64,000 nucleotides of DNA from Lepidurus packardi (taxonomy: Eukaryota; Arthropoda; Branchiopoda; Notostraca; Triopsidae), in NCBI GenBank assembly GCA_023053545.1, contig JAKZAN010000111.1, positions 1 to 64,000 of the forward strand. The letters are read 5' to 3'. The notes under the pieces are model-generated. The model had not been told where the DNA came from. It saw only the letters and a program-made list of their open reading frames with translations, and searched no databases. Of this stretch, positions 1-13,705 are shown piece by piece. Position 1 is the first letter of the stretch; every line of letters starts with the position of its first letter. The translations under genes and the position numbers were made by a program.

Positions 1-3000
1 TGAAATTTCGTTGAAATATGCTTGTAATTTTACCTGAAATTTCAATGAAATTTCCTTGAAATTTGCTTGTAATTTTACCTGAAATTTCCTCGAAATCTTA
101 TTGAAATTACACTGAAATTTCATTGAAATTTCGTTGAAATATGCTTGTAATTTTACCTGAAATTTCAATGAAATTTCCTTGAAATTTGCTTGTAATTTTT
201 CCTGAAATTTCCTCGAAATCTTATTGAAATTACACTGAAATTTCATTGAAATTTCGTTGAAACATGCTTGTAATTTTACCTGAAATTTCAATGAAATTTC
301 CTTGAAATTTGCTTGTAATTTTACCTGAAATTTCCTCGAAATCTTATTGAAATTACACTGAAATTTCATTGAAATTTCGTTGAAATATGCTTGTAATTTT
401 ACCTGAAATTTCAATGAAATTTCGCTGAAATATGCTTGTGATTTAACCTGAAATTTCAATGAAATTTCCTTGAAATTTGCTTGTAATTTTACCTGAAATT
501 TCCTCGAAATCTTATTGAAATTACACTGAAATTTCATTGAAATTTCGTTGAAATATGCTTGTGATTTTACCTGAAATTTCAATGAAATTTCCTTGAAATT
601 TGCTTGTAATTTTACCTGAAATTTCCTCGAAATCTTATTGAAATTACACTGAAATTTCATTGAAATTTCATTGAAATATGCTTTTAATTTTGCCTGAAAT
701 TTCAATTAAATTTCGTTGAAATATGCTTGTGATTTAACCTGAAACTTCAATGAAATTTCCTTGAAATTTGTTTGTAATTTTTCCTGAAATTTCCTCGAAA
801 TCTTATTGAAATTACACTGAAATTTCATTGAAATTTCGTTGAAATATGCTTGTAATTTTACCTGAAATTTCAATGAAATTTCCTTGAAATTTGTTTGTAA
901 TTTTTCCTGAAATTTCCTCGAAATCTTATTGAAATTACACTGAAATTTCATTGAAATTTCGTTGAAATATGCTTGTAATTTTACCTGAAATTTCAATGAA
1001 ATTTCCTTGAAATTTGCTTGTAATTTTACCTGAAATTTCCTCGAAATCTTATTGAAATTACACTGAAATTTCATTGAAATTTCGTTGAAATATGCTTGTG
1101 ATTTTACCTGAAATTTCAATGAAATTTCCTTGAAATTTGCTTGTAATTTTACCTGAAATTTCCTCGAAATATTATTGAGATTACACTGAAATTTCATTGA
1201 AATTTCGTTGAAATATGCTTGTGATTTTACCTGAAATTTCAATGAAATTTCCTTGAAATTTGCTTGTAATTTTACCTGAAATTTCCTCGAAATCTTATTG
1301 AAATTACACTGAAATTTCATTGAAATTTCATTGAAATATGCTTTTAATTTTGCCTGAAATTTCAATTAAATTTCGTTGAAATATGCTTGTGATTTAACCT
1401 GAAACTTCAATGAAATTTCCTTGAAATTTGTTTGTAATTTTTCCTGAAATTTCCTCGAAATCTTATTGAAATTACACTGAAATTTCATTGAAATTTCGTT
1501 GAAATATGCTTGTAATTTTACCTGAAACTTCAATGAAATTTCCTTGAAATTTGTTTGTAATTTTACCTGAAATTTCCTCGAAATCTTATTGAAATTACAC
1601 TGAAATTTCATTGAAATTTCGTTGAAATATGCTTGTAATTTTACCTGAAATTTCAATGAAATTTCCTTGAAATTTGCTTGTAATTTTACCTGAAATTTCC
1701 TCGAAATCTTATTGAAATTACACTGAAATTTCATTGAAATTTCGTTGAAATATGCTTGTGATTTTACCTGAAATTTCAATGAAATTTCCTTGAAATTTGC
1801 TTGTAATTTTACCTGAAATTTCCGAAATCGAAATATTATTGAAATTTGTTTGTAATTTTACCTGAAATTTCCTCGAAATATTTTTGAAATTGAAATTTCA
1901 TTGAAATTTCGTTGAAATATGCTTGTGATTTTACCTGAAATTTCAATGAAATTTCCTTGAAATTTGCTTGTAATTTTACCTGAAATTTCCTCGAAATCTT
2001 ATTGAAATTACACTGAAATTTCATTGAAATTTCGTTGAAATATGCTTTTAATTTTGCCTGAAATTTCAATTAAATTTCGTTGAAATATGCTTGTGATTTA
2101 ACCTGAAACTTCAATGAAATTTCCTTGAAATTTGTTTGTAATTTTTCCTGAAATTTCCTCGAAATCTTATTGAAATTACACTGAAATTTCATTGAAATTT
2201 CGTTGAAACATGCTTGTAATTTTACCTGAAATTTCAATGAAATTTCCTTGAAATTTGTTTGTAATTTTACCTGAAATTTCCTCGAAATCTTATTGAAATT
2301 ACACTGAAATTTCATTGAAATTTCGTTGAAATATGCTTGTAATTTTGCCTGAAATTTCAATGAAATTTCGTTGAAATATGCTTGTAATTTTACCTGAAAT
2401 TTCAATGAAATTTCCTTGAAATTTGCTTGTAATTTTACCTAAAATTTCCTCGAAATCTTATTGAAATTACACTGAAATTTCATTGAAATTCCGTTGAAAT
2501 ATGCTTGTAATTTTACCTGAAATTTCAATGAAATTTCCTTGAAATTTGCTTGTAATTTTACCTGAAATTTCCTCGAAATCATTATTGAAATTTTACCTGA
2601 AATTTCAATGAAACTTGAAATTTGCTTGTAATTTTACCTGAAATTTTGAAATCTTATTGAAATTGAAATTTCGTGTGAAATATGCTTGTAATTTTACCTG
2701 AAATTTCAATGAAATTTCCTTGAAATTTGCTTGTAATTTTACCTGAAATTTCCTCGAAATACTTATTGAAATTACACTGAAATTTCATTGAAATTTCGTT
2801 GAAATATGCTTGTGATTTTACCTGAAACTTCAATGAAATTTCCTTGAAATTTGCTTGTAATTTTACCTGAAATTTCCTCGAAATCTTATTGAAATTTCAC
2901 TGAAATTTCATTGAAATTTCGTTGAAATATGCTTGTAATTTTACCTGAAATTTCAATGAAATTTCCTTGAAATTTGCTTGTAATTTTACCTGAAATTTCC

Positions 3001-6000
3001 TCGAAATCTTATTGAAATTACACTGAAATTTCATTGAAATTTCGTTGAAATATGCTTGTGATTTTACCTGAAATTTCAATGAAATTTCCTTGAAATTTGC
3101 TTGTAATTTTACCTGAAATTTCCTCGAAATATTATTGAAATTACACTGAAATTTCATTGAAATTTCGTTGAAATATGCTTGTGATTTTACCTGAAATTTC
3201 AATGAAATTTCCTTGAAATTTGCTTGTAATTTTACCTGAAATTTCCTCGAAATATTATTGAGATTACACTGAAATTTCATTGAAATTTCGTTGAAATATG
3301 CTTGTGATTTTACCTGAAATTTCAATGAAATTTCCTTGAAATTTGCTTGTAATTTTACCTGAAATTTCCTCGAAATCTTATTGAAATTACACTGAAATTT
3401 CATTGAAATTTCGTTGAAATATGCTTTTAATTTTGCCTGAAATTTCAATTAAATTTCGTTGAAATATGCTTGTGATTTAACCTGAAATTTCAATGAAATT
3501 TCCTTGAAATTTGTTTGTAATTTTTCCTGAAATTTCCTCGAAATCTTATTGAATTTACACTGAAATTTCATTGAAATTTCGTTGAAACATGCTTGTAATT
3601 TTACCTGAAATTTCAATGAAATTTCCTTGAAATTTGTTTGTAATTTTACCTGAAATTTCCTCGAAATCTTATTGAAATTACACTGAAATTTCATTGAAAT
3701 TTCGTTGAAATATGCTTGTAATTTTACCTGAAATTTCAATGAAATTTCCTTGAAATTTGCTTGTAATTTTACCTGAAATTTCCTCGAAATCTTATTGAAA
3801 TTACACTGAAATTTCATTGAAATTTCATTGAAATATGCTTTTAATTTTGCCTGAAATTTCAATTAAATTTCGTTGAAATATGCTTGTGATTTAACCTGAA
3901 ACTTCAATGAAATTTCCTTGAAATTTGTTTGTAATTTTTCCTGAAATTTCCTCGAAATCTTATTGAAATTACACTGAAATTTCATTGAAATTTCGTTGAA
4001 ACATGCTTGTAATTTTACCTGAAATTTCAATGAAATTTCCTTGAAATTTGTTTGTAATTTTACCTGAAATTTCCTCGAAATCTTATTGAAATTACACTGA
4101 AATTTCATTGAAATTTCGTTGAAATATGCTTGTAATTTTGCCTGAAATTTCAATGAAATTTCGTTGAAATATGCTTGTAATTTTACCTGAAATTTCAATG
4201 AAATTTCCTTGAAATTTGCTTGTAATTTTACCTAAAATTTCCTCGAAATCTTATTGAAATTACACTGAAATTTCATTGAAATTCCGTTGAAATATGCTTG
4301 TAATTTTACCTGAAATTTCAATGAAATTTCCTTCAAATTTGCTTGTAATTTTACCTGAAATTTCCTCGAAATCTTATTGAAATTACACTGAAATTTCATT
4401 GAAATTACGTGTAAATATGCTTGTAATTTTACCTGAAATTTCAATGAAATTTCCTTGAAATTTGCTTGTAATTTTACCTGAAATTTCCTCGAAATATTTT
4501 TGAAATTACACCGAAATTTCATTGAAATTTCGTTGAAATATGCTTGTGATTTTACCTGAAATTTCAATGAAATTTCCTTGAAATTTGCTTGTAATTTTAC
4601 CTGAAATTTCCTCGAAATCTTATTGAAATTTCACTGAAATTTCATTGAAATTTCGTTGAAATATGCTTGTAATTTTACCTGAAATTTCAATGAAATTTCC
4701 TTGAAATTTGCTTGTAATTTTACCTGAAATTTCCTCGAAATCTTATTGAAATTACACTGAAATTTCATTGAAATTTCGTTGAAATATGCTTGTGATTTTA
4801 CCTGAAATTTCAATGAAATTTCCTTGAAATTTGCTTGTAATTTTACCTGAAATTTCCTCGAAATATTATTGAAATTACACTGAAATTTCATTGAAATTTC
4901 GTTGAAATATGCTTGTGATTTTACCTGAAATTTCAATGAAATTTCCTTGAAATTTGCTTGTAATTTTACCTGAAATTTCCTCGAAATATTATTGAGATTA
5001 CACTGAAATTTCATTGAAATTTCGTTGAAATATGCTTGTGATTTTACCTGAAATTTCAATGAAATTTCCTTGAAATTTGCTTGTAATTTTACCTGAAATT
5101 TCCTCGAAATCTTATTGAAATTACACTGAAATTTCATTGAAATTTCATTGAAATATGCTTTTAATTTTGCCTGAAATTTCAATTAAATTTCGTTGAAATA
5201 TGCTTGTGATTTAACCTGAAACTTCAATGAAATTTCCTTGAAATTTGTTTGTAATTTTTCCTGAAATTTCCTCGAAATCTTATTGAATTTACACTGAAAT
5301 TTCATTGAAATTTCGTTGAAACATGCTTGTAATTTTACCTGAAATTTCAATGAAATTTCCTTGAAATTTGTTTGTAATTTTACCTGAAATTTCCTCGAAA
5401 TCTTATTGAAATTACACTGAAATTTCATTGAAATTTCGTTGAAATATGCTTGTAATTTTACCTGAAATTTCAATGAAATTTCCTTCAAATTTGCTTGTAA
5501 TTTTACCTGAAATTTCCTCGAAATCTTATTGAAATTACACTGAAATTTCATTGAAATTCCGTTGAAATATGCTTGTAATTTTACCTGAAATTTCCATGAA
5601 ATTTCCTTGAAATTTGCTTGTAATTTTACCTGAAATTTCCTCGAAATATTTTTGAAATTACACCGAAATTTCATTGAAATTTCGTTGAAATATGCTTGTG
5701 ATTTTACCTGAAATTTCAATGAAATTTCCTTGAAATTTGCTTGTAATTTTACCTGAAATTTCCTCGAAATATTATTGAGATTACACTGAAATTTCATTGA
5801 AATTTCGTTGAAATATGCTTGTGATTTTACCTGAAATTTCAATGAAATTTCCTTGAAATTTGCTTGTAATTTTACCTGAAATTTCCTCGAAATCTTATTG
5901 AAATTACACTGAAATTTCATTGAAATTTCATTGAAATATGCTTTTAATTTTGCCTGAAATTTCAATTAAATTTCGTTGAAATATGCTTGTGATTTAACCT

Positions 6001-9000
6001 GAAATTTCAATGAAATTTCTTTGAAATTTGCTTGTAATTTTACCTGAAATTTCCTCGAAATCTCATTGAAATTACACTGAAATTTCATTGAAATTTCGTT
6101 GAAATATGCTTGTAATTTTACCTGAAACTTCAATGAAATTTCCTTGAAATTTGCTTGTAATTTTACCTGAAATCTCCTCGAAATCTTATTGAAATTACAC
6201 TGAAATTTCATTGAAATTTCGTTGAAATATGCTTGTAATTTTACCTGAAATTTCCTCGAAATCTTATTGAAATTACACTGAAATTTCATTGAAATTTCGT
6301 TGAAATATGCTTGTAATTTTACCTGAAATTTCAATGAAATTTCCTTGAAATTTGCTTGTAATTTTACCTGAAATTTCCTCGAAATATTTTTGAAATTACA
6401 CCGAAATTTCATTGAAATTTCGTTGAAATATGCTTGTGATTTTACCTGAAATTTCAATGAAATTTCCTTGAAATTTGCTTGTAATTTTACCTGAAATTTC
6501 CTCGAAATCTTACTGAAATTTCACTGAAATTTCAATGAAATTTCGTTGAAATATGCTTGTGATTTTACCTGAAATTTCAATGAAATTTCCTTGAAATTTG
6601 CTTGTAATTTTACCTGAAATTTCCTCGAAATCTTATTGAAATTACACTGAAATTTCATTGAAATTTCGTTGAAATATGCTTGTAATTTTACCTGAAACTT
6701 CAATGAAATTTCCTTGAAATTTGCTTGAAATTTTACCTGAAATTTCCTCGAAATATTATTGAAATTACACTGAAATTTCATTGAAATTTCGTTGAAATAT
6801 GCTTGTAATTTTACCTGAAATTTCAATGAAATTTCCTTGAAATTTGCTTGTAATTTTACCTGAAATTTCCTCGAAATCTTATTGAAATTACACTGAAATT
6901 TCATTGAAATTTCGTTGAAATATGCTTGTAATTTTACCTGAAATTTCAATGAAATTTGCTTGTTATTTTACCTGAAATTTACTCGAAATCTTATTGAAAT
7001 TACACTGAAATTTCATTGAAATTTCGTTGAAATATGCTTGTAATTTTACCTGAAATTTCAATGAAATTTCCTTGAAATTTGCTTGTAATTTTATTTGAAA
7101 TTTCCTCGAAATCTTATTGAAATTACACTGAAATTTCATTGAAATTTCGTTGAAATATGCTTGTAATTTTACCTGAAATTTCAATGAAATTTCCTTGAAA
7201 TTTGCTTGTAATTTTACCTGAAATTTCCTCGAAATCTTACTGAAATTACACTGAAATTTCATTGAAATTTCGTTGAAATATGCGTGTAATTTTACCTGAA
7301 ATTTCAATGAAATTTCGTTGAAATATGCTTGTAATTTTACCTGAAATTTCCTTCAAATTTGCTTGTAATTTTACCTGAAATTTCCTCGAAATCCTCGAAA
7401 TCTTATTGAAATTACACTGAAATTTCATTGAAATTTCGTTGAAATATGCTTGTAATTTTACCTGAAATTTCAATGAAATTTCCTTGAAATTTGCTTGTAA
7501 TTTTACCTGAAATTTCCTCGAAATCTTATTGAAATTACACTGAAATTTCATTGAAATTTCGTTGAAATATGCTTGTAATTTTACCTGAAATTTCAATGAA
7601 ATTTCCTTGAAATTTGCTTGTAATTTTACCTGAAATTTCCTCGAAATCTTACTGAAATTACACTGAAATTTCATTGAAATTTCGTTGAAATATGCTTGTA
7701 ATTTTACCTGAAATTTCAACGAAATTTCGTTGAAATATGCTTGTAATTTTACCTGAAATTTCCTTCAAATTTGCTTGTAATTTTACCTGAAATTTCCTCG
7801 AAATCTTATTGAAATTTCCTTGAAATTTGCTTGTAATTTTACCTGAAATTTCCTCGAAATCTTATTGAAATTACACTGAGATTTCATTGAAATTTCGTTG
7901 AAATATGCTTGTAATTTTACCTGAAATTTCATTGAAATTTCTTTGAAATATGCTTGTAATTTTACCTGAAATTTCCTCGAAATCTTATTGAAATTACACT
8001 GAAATTTCATTGAAATTTCGTTGAAATATGCTTGTAATTTTACCTGAAATTTCAATGAAATTTCGTTGAAATATGCTTGTAATTTTACCTAAAATTTCCT
8101 CGAAATCTCATTGAAATTACACTGAAATTTCATTGAAATTTCGTTGAAATATGCTTGTAATTTTACCTGAAACTTCAATGAAATTTCCTTGAAATTTGCT
8201 TGTAATTTTACCTGAAATCTCCTCGAAATCTTATTGAAATTTCACTGAAATTTCAATGAAATTTCGTTGAAATATGCTTGTAATTTTACCTGAAATTTCA
8301 ATGAAATTTCCTTGAAATTTGCTTGTAATTTTACCTGAAATTTCCTCGAAAACTTATTGAAATTACACTGAAATTTCATTGAAATTTCGTTGAAATATGC
8401 TTGTAATTTTACCTGAAACTTCAATGAAATTTCCTTGAAATTTGTTTGTAATTTTTCCTGAAATTTCCTCGAAATCTTATTGAAATTACACTGAAATTTC
8501 AATGAAATTTCCTTGAAATTTGCTTGTAATTTTACCTGAAATTTCCTCGAAATATTATTGAGATTACACTGAAATTTCATTGAAATTTCGTTGAAATATG
8601 CTTGTGATTTTACCTGAAATTTCAATGAAATTTCCTTGAAATTTGCTTGTAATTTTACCTGAAATTTCCTCGAAATCTTATTGAAATTACACTGAAATTT
8701 CATTGAAATTTCGTTGAAATATGCTTGTAATTTTACCTGAAATTTCAATGAAATTTCCTTGAAATTTGCTTGTAATTTTACCTGAAATTTCCTCGAAATC
8801 TTACTGAAATTACACTGAAATTTCATTGAAATTTCGTTGAAATATGCTTGTAATTTTACCTGAAATTTCAACGAAATTTCGTTGAAATATGCTTGTAATT
8901 TTACCTGAAATTTCCTTCAAATTTGCTTGTAATTTTACCTGAAATTTCCTCGAAATCTTATTGAAATTTCCTTGAAATTTGCTTGTAATTTTACCTGAAA

Positions 9001-12000
9001 TTTCCTCGAAATCTTATTGAAATTACACTGAAATTTCATTGAAATTTCGTTGAAATATGCTTTGTAATTTTACCTGAAATTTCATTGAAATTTCTTTGAA
9101 ATATGCTTGTAATTTTACCTGAAATTTCCTCGAAATCTTACTGAAATTACACTGAAATTTCATTGAAATTTCGTTGAAATATGCGTGTAATTTTACCTGA
9201 AATTTCAATGAAATTTCGTTGAAATATGCTTGTAATTTTACCTGAAATTTCCTTCAAATTTGCTTGTAATTTTACCTGAAATTTCCTCGAAATCCTCGAA
9301 ATCTTATTGAAATTACACAGAAATTTCATTGAAATTTCGTTGAAATATGCTTGTAATTTTACCTGAAATTTCAATGAAATTTCCTTGAAATTTGCTTGTA
9401 ATTTTACCTGAAATTTCCTCGAAATCTTATTGAAATTACACTGAAATTTCATTGAAATTTCGTTGAAATATGCTTGTAATTTTACCTGAAATTTCAATGA
9501 AATTTCCTTGAAATTTGCTTGTAATTTTACCTGAAATTTCCTCGAAATCTTACTGAAATTACACTGAAATTTCATTGAAATTTCGTTGAAATATGCTTGT
9601 AATTTTACCTGAAATTTCAACGAAATTTCGTTGAAATATGCTTGTAATTTTACCTGAAATTTCCTTCAAATTTGCTTGTAATTTTACCTGAAATTTCCTC
9701 GAAATATTATTGAAATTACACTGAAATTTCATTGAAAGTTCGTTGAAATATGCTTGTAATTTTACCTGAAATTTCAATGAAATTTCCTTGAAATTTGCTT
9801 GTAATTTTACCTGAAATTTCCTCGAAATCTTATTGAAATTACACTGAAATTTCATTGAAATTTCGTTGAAATGTGCTTGTAATTTTACCTGAAATTTCAA
9901 TGAAATTTACTTGTTATTTTACCTGAAATTTCCTCGAAATCTTATTGAAATTACACTGAAATTTCATTGAAATTTCGTTGAAATATGCTTGTAATTTTAC
10001 CTGAAATTTCAATGAAATTTCCTTGAAATTTGCTTGTAATTTTATTTGAAATTTCCTCGAAATCTTATTGAAATTACACTGAAATTTCATTGAAATTTCG
10101 TTGAAATATGCTTGTAATTTTACCTGAAATTTCAATGAAATTTCCTTGAAATTTGCTTCTAATTTTACCTGAAATTTCCTCGAAATCTTATTGAAATTAC
10201 ACTGAAATTTCATTGAAATTTCGTTGAAATATGCGTGTAATTTTAGCTGAAATTTCAATGAAATTTCCTTGAAATTTGCTTGTAATTTTACCTGGAATTT
10301 CCTCGAAATCTTACTGAAATTACACTGAAATTTCATTGAAATTTCGTTGAAATATGCTTGTAATTTTACCTGAAATTTCAACGAAATTTCGTTGAAATAT
10401 GCTTGTAATTTTACCTGAAATTTCCTTCAAATTTGCTTGTAATTTTACCTGAAATTTCCTCGAAATCTTATTGAAATTTCCTTGAAATTTGCTTGTAATT
10501 TTACCTGAAATTTCCTCGAAATCTTATTGAAATTACACTGAAATTTCATTGAAATTTCGTTGAAATATGCTTGTAATTTTACCTGAAATTTCATTGAAAT
10601 TTCTTTGAAATATGCTTGTAATTTTACCTGAAATTTCCTCGAAATCTTATTGAAATTACACTGAAATTTCATTGAAATTTCGTTGAAATATGCTTGTAAT
10701 TTTACCTGAAATTTCAATGAAATTTCCTTGAAAATTGCTTGTAATTTTACCTAAAATTTCCTCGAAATCTCATTGAAATTACACTGAAATTTCATTGAAA
10801 TTTCGTTGAAATATGCTTGTAATTTTACCTGAAATTTCATTGAAATTTCTTTGAAATATGCTTGTAATTTTACCTGAAATTTCCTCGAAATCTTATTGAA
10901 ATTACACTGAAATTTCATTGAAATTTCGTTGAAATATGCTTGTAATTTTACCTGAAATTTCAATGAAATTTCGTTGAAATATGCTTGTAATTTTACCTAA
11001 AATTTCCTCGAAATCTCATTGAAATTACACTGAAATTTCATTGAAATTTCGTTGAAATATGCTTGTAATTTTACCTGAAACTTCAATGAAATTTCCTTGA
11101 AATTTGCTTGTAATTTTACCTGAAATCTCCTCGAAATCTTATTGAAATTTCACTGAAATTTCAATGAAATTTCGTTGAAATATGCTTGTAATTTTACCTG
11201 AAATTTCAATGAAATTTCCTTGAAATTTGCTTGTAATTTTACCTGAAATTTCCTCGAAAACTTATTGAAATTACACTGAAATTTCATTGAAATTTCGTTG
11301 AAATATGCTTGTAATTTTACCTGAAACTTCAATGAAATTTCCTTGAAATTTGTTTGTAATTTTTCCTGAAATTTCCTCGAAATCTTATTGAAATTACACT
11401 GAAATTTCATTGAAATTTCCTTGAAATTTGTTTGTAATTTTACCTGAAATTTCCTCGAAATCGTATTGAAATTACACTGAAATTTCATTGAAATTTCATT
11501 GAAATATGCTTGTAATTTTACCTGAAATTTCAATGAAATTTCCTTGAAATTTGCTTGTAATTTTACCTGAAATTTCCTCGAAAAATTTTTGAAATTACAC
11601 CGAAATTTCATTGAAATTTCGTTGAAACATGCTTGTAATTTTACCTGAAATTTCAATGAAATTTCCTTGAAATTTGTTTGTAATTTTACCTGAAATTTCC
11701 TCGAAATCTTATTGAAATTACACTGAAATTTCATTGAAATTTCGTTGAAATATGCTTGTAATTTTGCCTGAAATTTCAATGAAATTTCGTTGAAATATGC
11801 TTGTAATTTTACCTGAAATTTCAATGAAATTTCCTTGAAAATTGCTTGTAATTTTACCTAAAATTTCCTCGAAATCTTATTGAAATTACACTGAAATTTC
11901 ATTGAAATTCCGTTGAAATATGCTTGTAATTTTACCTGAAATTTCAATGAAATTTCCTTCAAATTTGCTTGTAATTTTACCTGAAATTTCCTCGAAATCT

Positions 12001-12655
12001 TATTGAAATTACACTGAAATTTCATTGAAATTCCGTTGAAATATGCTTGTAATTTTACCTGAAATTTCAATGAAATTTCCTTGAAATTTGCTTGTAATTT
12101 TACCTGAAATTTCCTCGAAATATTTTTGAAATTACACCGAAATTTCATTGAAATTTCGTTGAAATATGCTTGTGATTTAACCTGAAATTTCAATGAAATT
12201 TCTTTGAAATTTGCTTGTAATTTTACCTGAAATTTCTTCGAAATCTCATTGAAATTACACTGAAATTTCATTGAAATTTCGTTGAAATATGCTTGTAATT
12301 TTACCTGAAACTTCAATGAAATTTCCTTGAAATTTGCTTGTAATTTTACCTGAAATCTCCTCGAAATCTTATTGAAATTACACTGAAATTTCAATGAAAT
12401 TTCGTTGAAATATGCTTGTGATTTAACCTGAAATTTCAATGAAATTTCCTTGAAATTTGCTTGTAATTTTACCTGAAATTTCCTCGAAATCTTATTGAAA
12501 TTACACTGAAATTTCATTGAAATTTCATTGAAATATGCTTTTAATTTTGCCTGAAATTTCAATTAAATTTCGTTGAAATATGCTTGTGATTTAACCTGAA
12601 ATTTCAATGAAATTTCTTTGAAATTTGCTTGTAATTTTACCTGAAATTTTACCTG
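1..12655. repeat. 123-bp satellite array
   Basis: Tandem array of AT-rich monomers with a 123-bp period, measured for example between copies starting at 11 and 134. Each monomer splits into eleven units, nine of 11 bp and two of 12 bp, all variants of TGAAATTTCNN. The core GAAATTTC is its own reverse complement, so both strands look alike. Because 123 is 3 x 41, one minus-strand frame stays open for long stretches and reads as a 41-residue repeat rich in MKFQ and NEIS. I treat these open frames as by-products of the repeat, because they break and restart at single changes such as AATTAAATTT. Longer blocks are themselves duplicated at offsets of 1734, 1793, 1901, 2662 and 2908 bp, and irregular junctions lie around 2580-2700. 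The array runs off the left edge. Confidence 0.97.
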
Positions 12656-13705
12656 AAAGAACTAGAGAGGCTAGAAAGGCAGGACATCATAGAAAGAGTC
12701 GACGGGCCTACACCATGGGTATCACCAATCGTTATCGTCCCAAAGAAAGACAGCGATGAAATACGTCTGTGTGTCGATATGCGACTACCAAATCAAGCGA
12801 TTAAAAGAGAGAGACACATAATCCCCACACTGGAAGACTTACTAGCAGATGTAAACAATTCCAAGGTTTTCAGTGTCCTAGACCTAAATCAAGCGTACCA
12901 TCAAGTAGAATTGCATGAAGAATCTCGATATATTACCACCTTCTCGACTCACGTAGGGCTACGACGATATAAACGACTGTTTTTCGGGGTGACGTCAGCC
13001 GCAGAAATTTTTCACAACATCATTAGGGAGCTTCTGCAGGGCATACCAGTGCAAGCGATCAAAGAATTCGCAACACCAACGACGAAAGCCGATGTAAGAA
13101 GCTTTCTGGGAATGACGACATGGTGCTCCCGGTTCATACCGAATCATGCTGACATTTCCGAACCACTACGTAACCTAATAGCCGGAAAGAAAACTCCGGT
13201 GTTCACCTGGTCTGAAAAGTGCGAGCAAGCATTCGTAAAGCTGAAGGCGGCGCTAGCAAACGCAGACCAGTTAGCATTCTTTAGCCCTACCTGGAAGACA
13301 AAGGTTATAGTGGACGCGAGCCCAATAGGATTAGGTGCCATACTAACGCAATCCACTGAACAGGGGCGAAGGAGCGTAATAGCGTTCGCAAGCAAAGCTC
13401 TGACGGATACAGAGCAAAGATACTCCCAGCTGGAAAGGGAGGCGCTGGCAATAATTTGGGCCTGCGAGCACTTCAAAATGTATCTGCTCGGGGCACATTT
13501 CTTTGTTACAACAGACCATAAACCACTGGTCAGCATTTTCAACAAACCAACAGCAAAATTATCGGCCAGGTTAGAACGATGGATGTTACGAAGCCAACCA
13601 TTCAATTTCACGCTAGAATACCAGCCGGGGAATGAAAACGCCGCTGATTTTCTGTCCAGAAATCCGTCCAGATTATCCCAGTGCAAACAGGCAATCATAG
13701 GGTAG
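12653..13705 (+). pseudogene. Gypsy (mag-like) reverse transcriptase and RNase H fragment
   Basis: Ty3/Gypsy pol fragment beginning directly at the satellite edge. The reading frame is already open at 12653, before the first ATG at 12779, so the element is 5'-truncated. Early reverse transcriptase motifs are visible (TPWVSPIVIVPKK, the VDMRLPNQAI segment, VLDLNQAYHQVEL). The sequence then jumps from HNIIRELLQGIP to the post-palm region (VRSFLGMTTWCSRFIPN), so the palm segment with the catalytic YxDD box is missing. RNase H follows with VDASPIGLGAIL, EREALAIIWACEHF and TTDHKPL. A TAG at 13703-13705 separates this part from the integrase in the same frame. Wording such as LPNQAIKRERH is typical of the mag/SURL lineage. 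The protein cannot be catalytically competent. Confidence 0.9.

Noticed and set aside
706..12562. About 25 minus-strand open frames with a repeated 41-residue pattern
   Set aside because: They arise from the satellite monomer, whose length is a multiple of three. They break and restart at single substitutions, with no promoter, splice or poly(A) context. Kept as a repeat, not as genes.
1..12655. CRISPR-like array
   Set aside because: Repeats are contiguous without unique spacers and the locus is eukaryotic.
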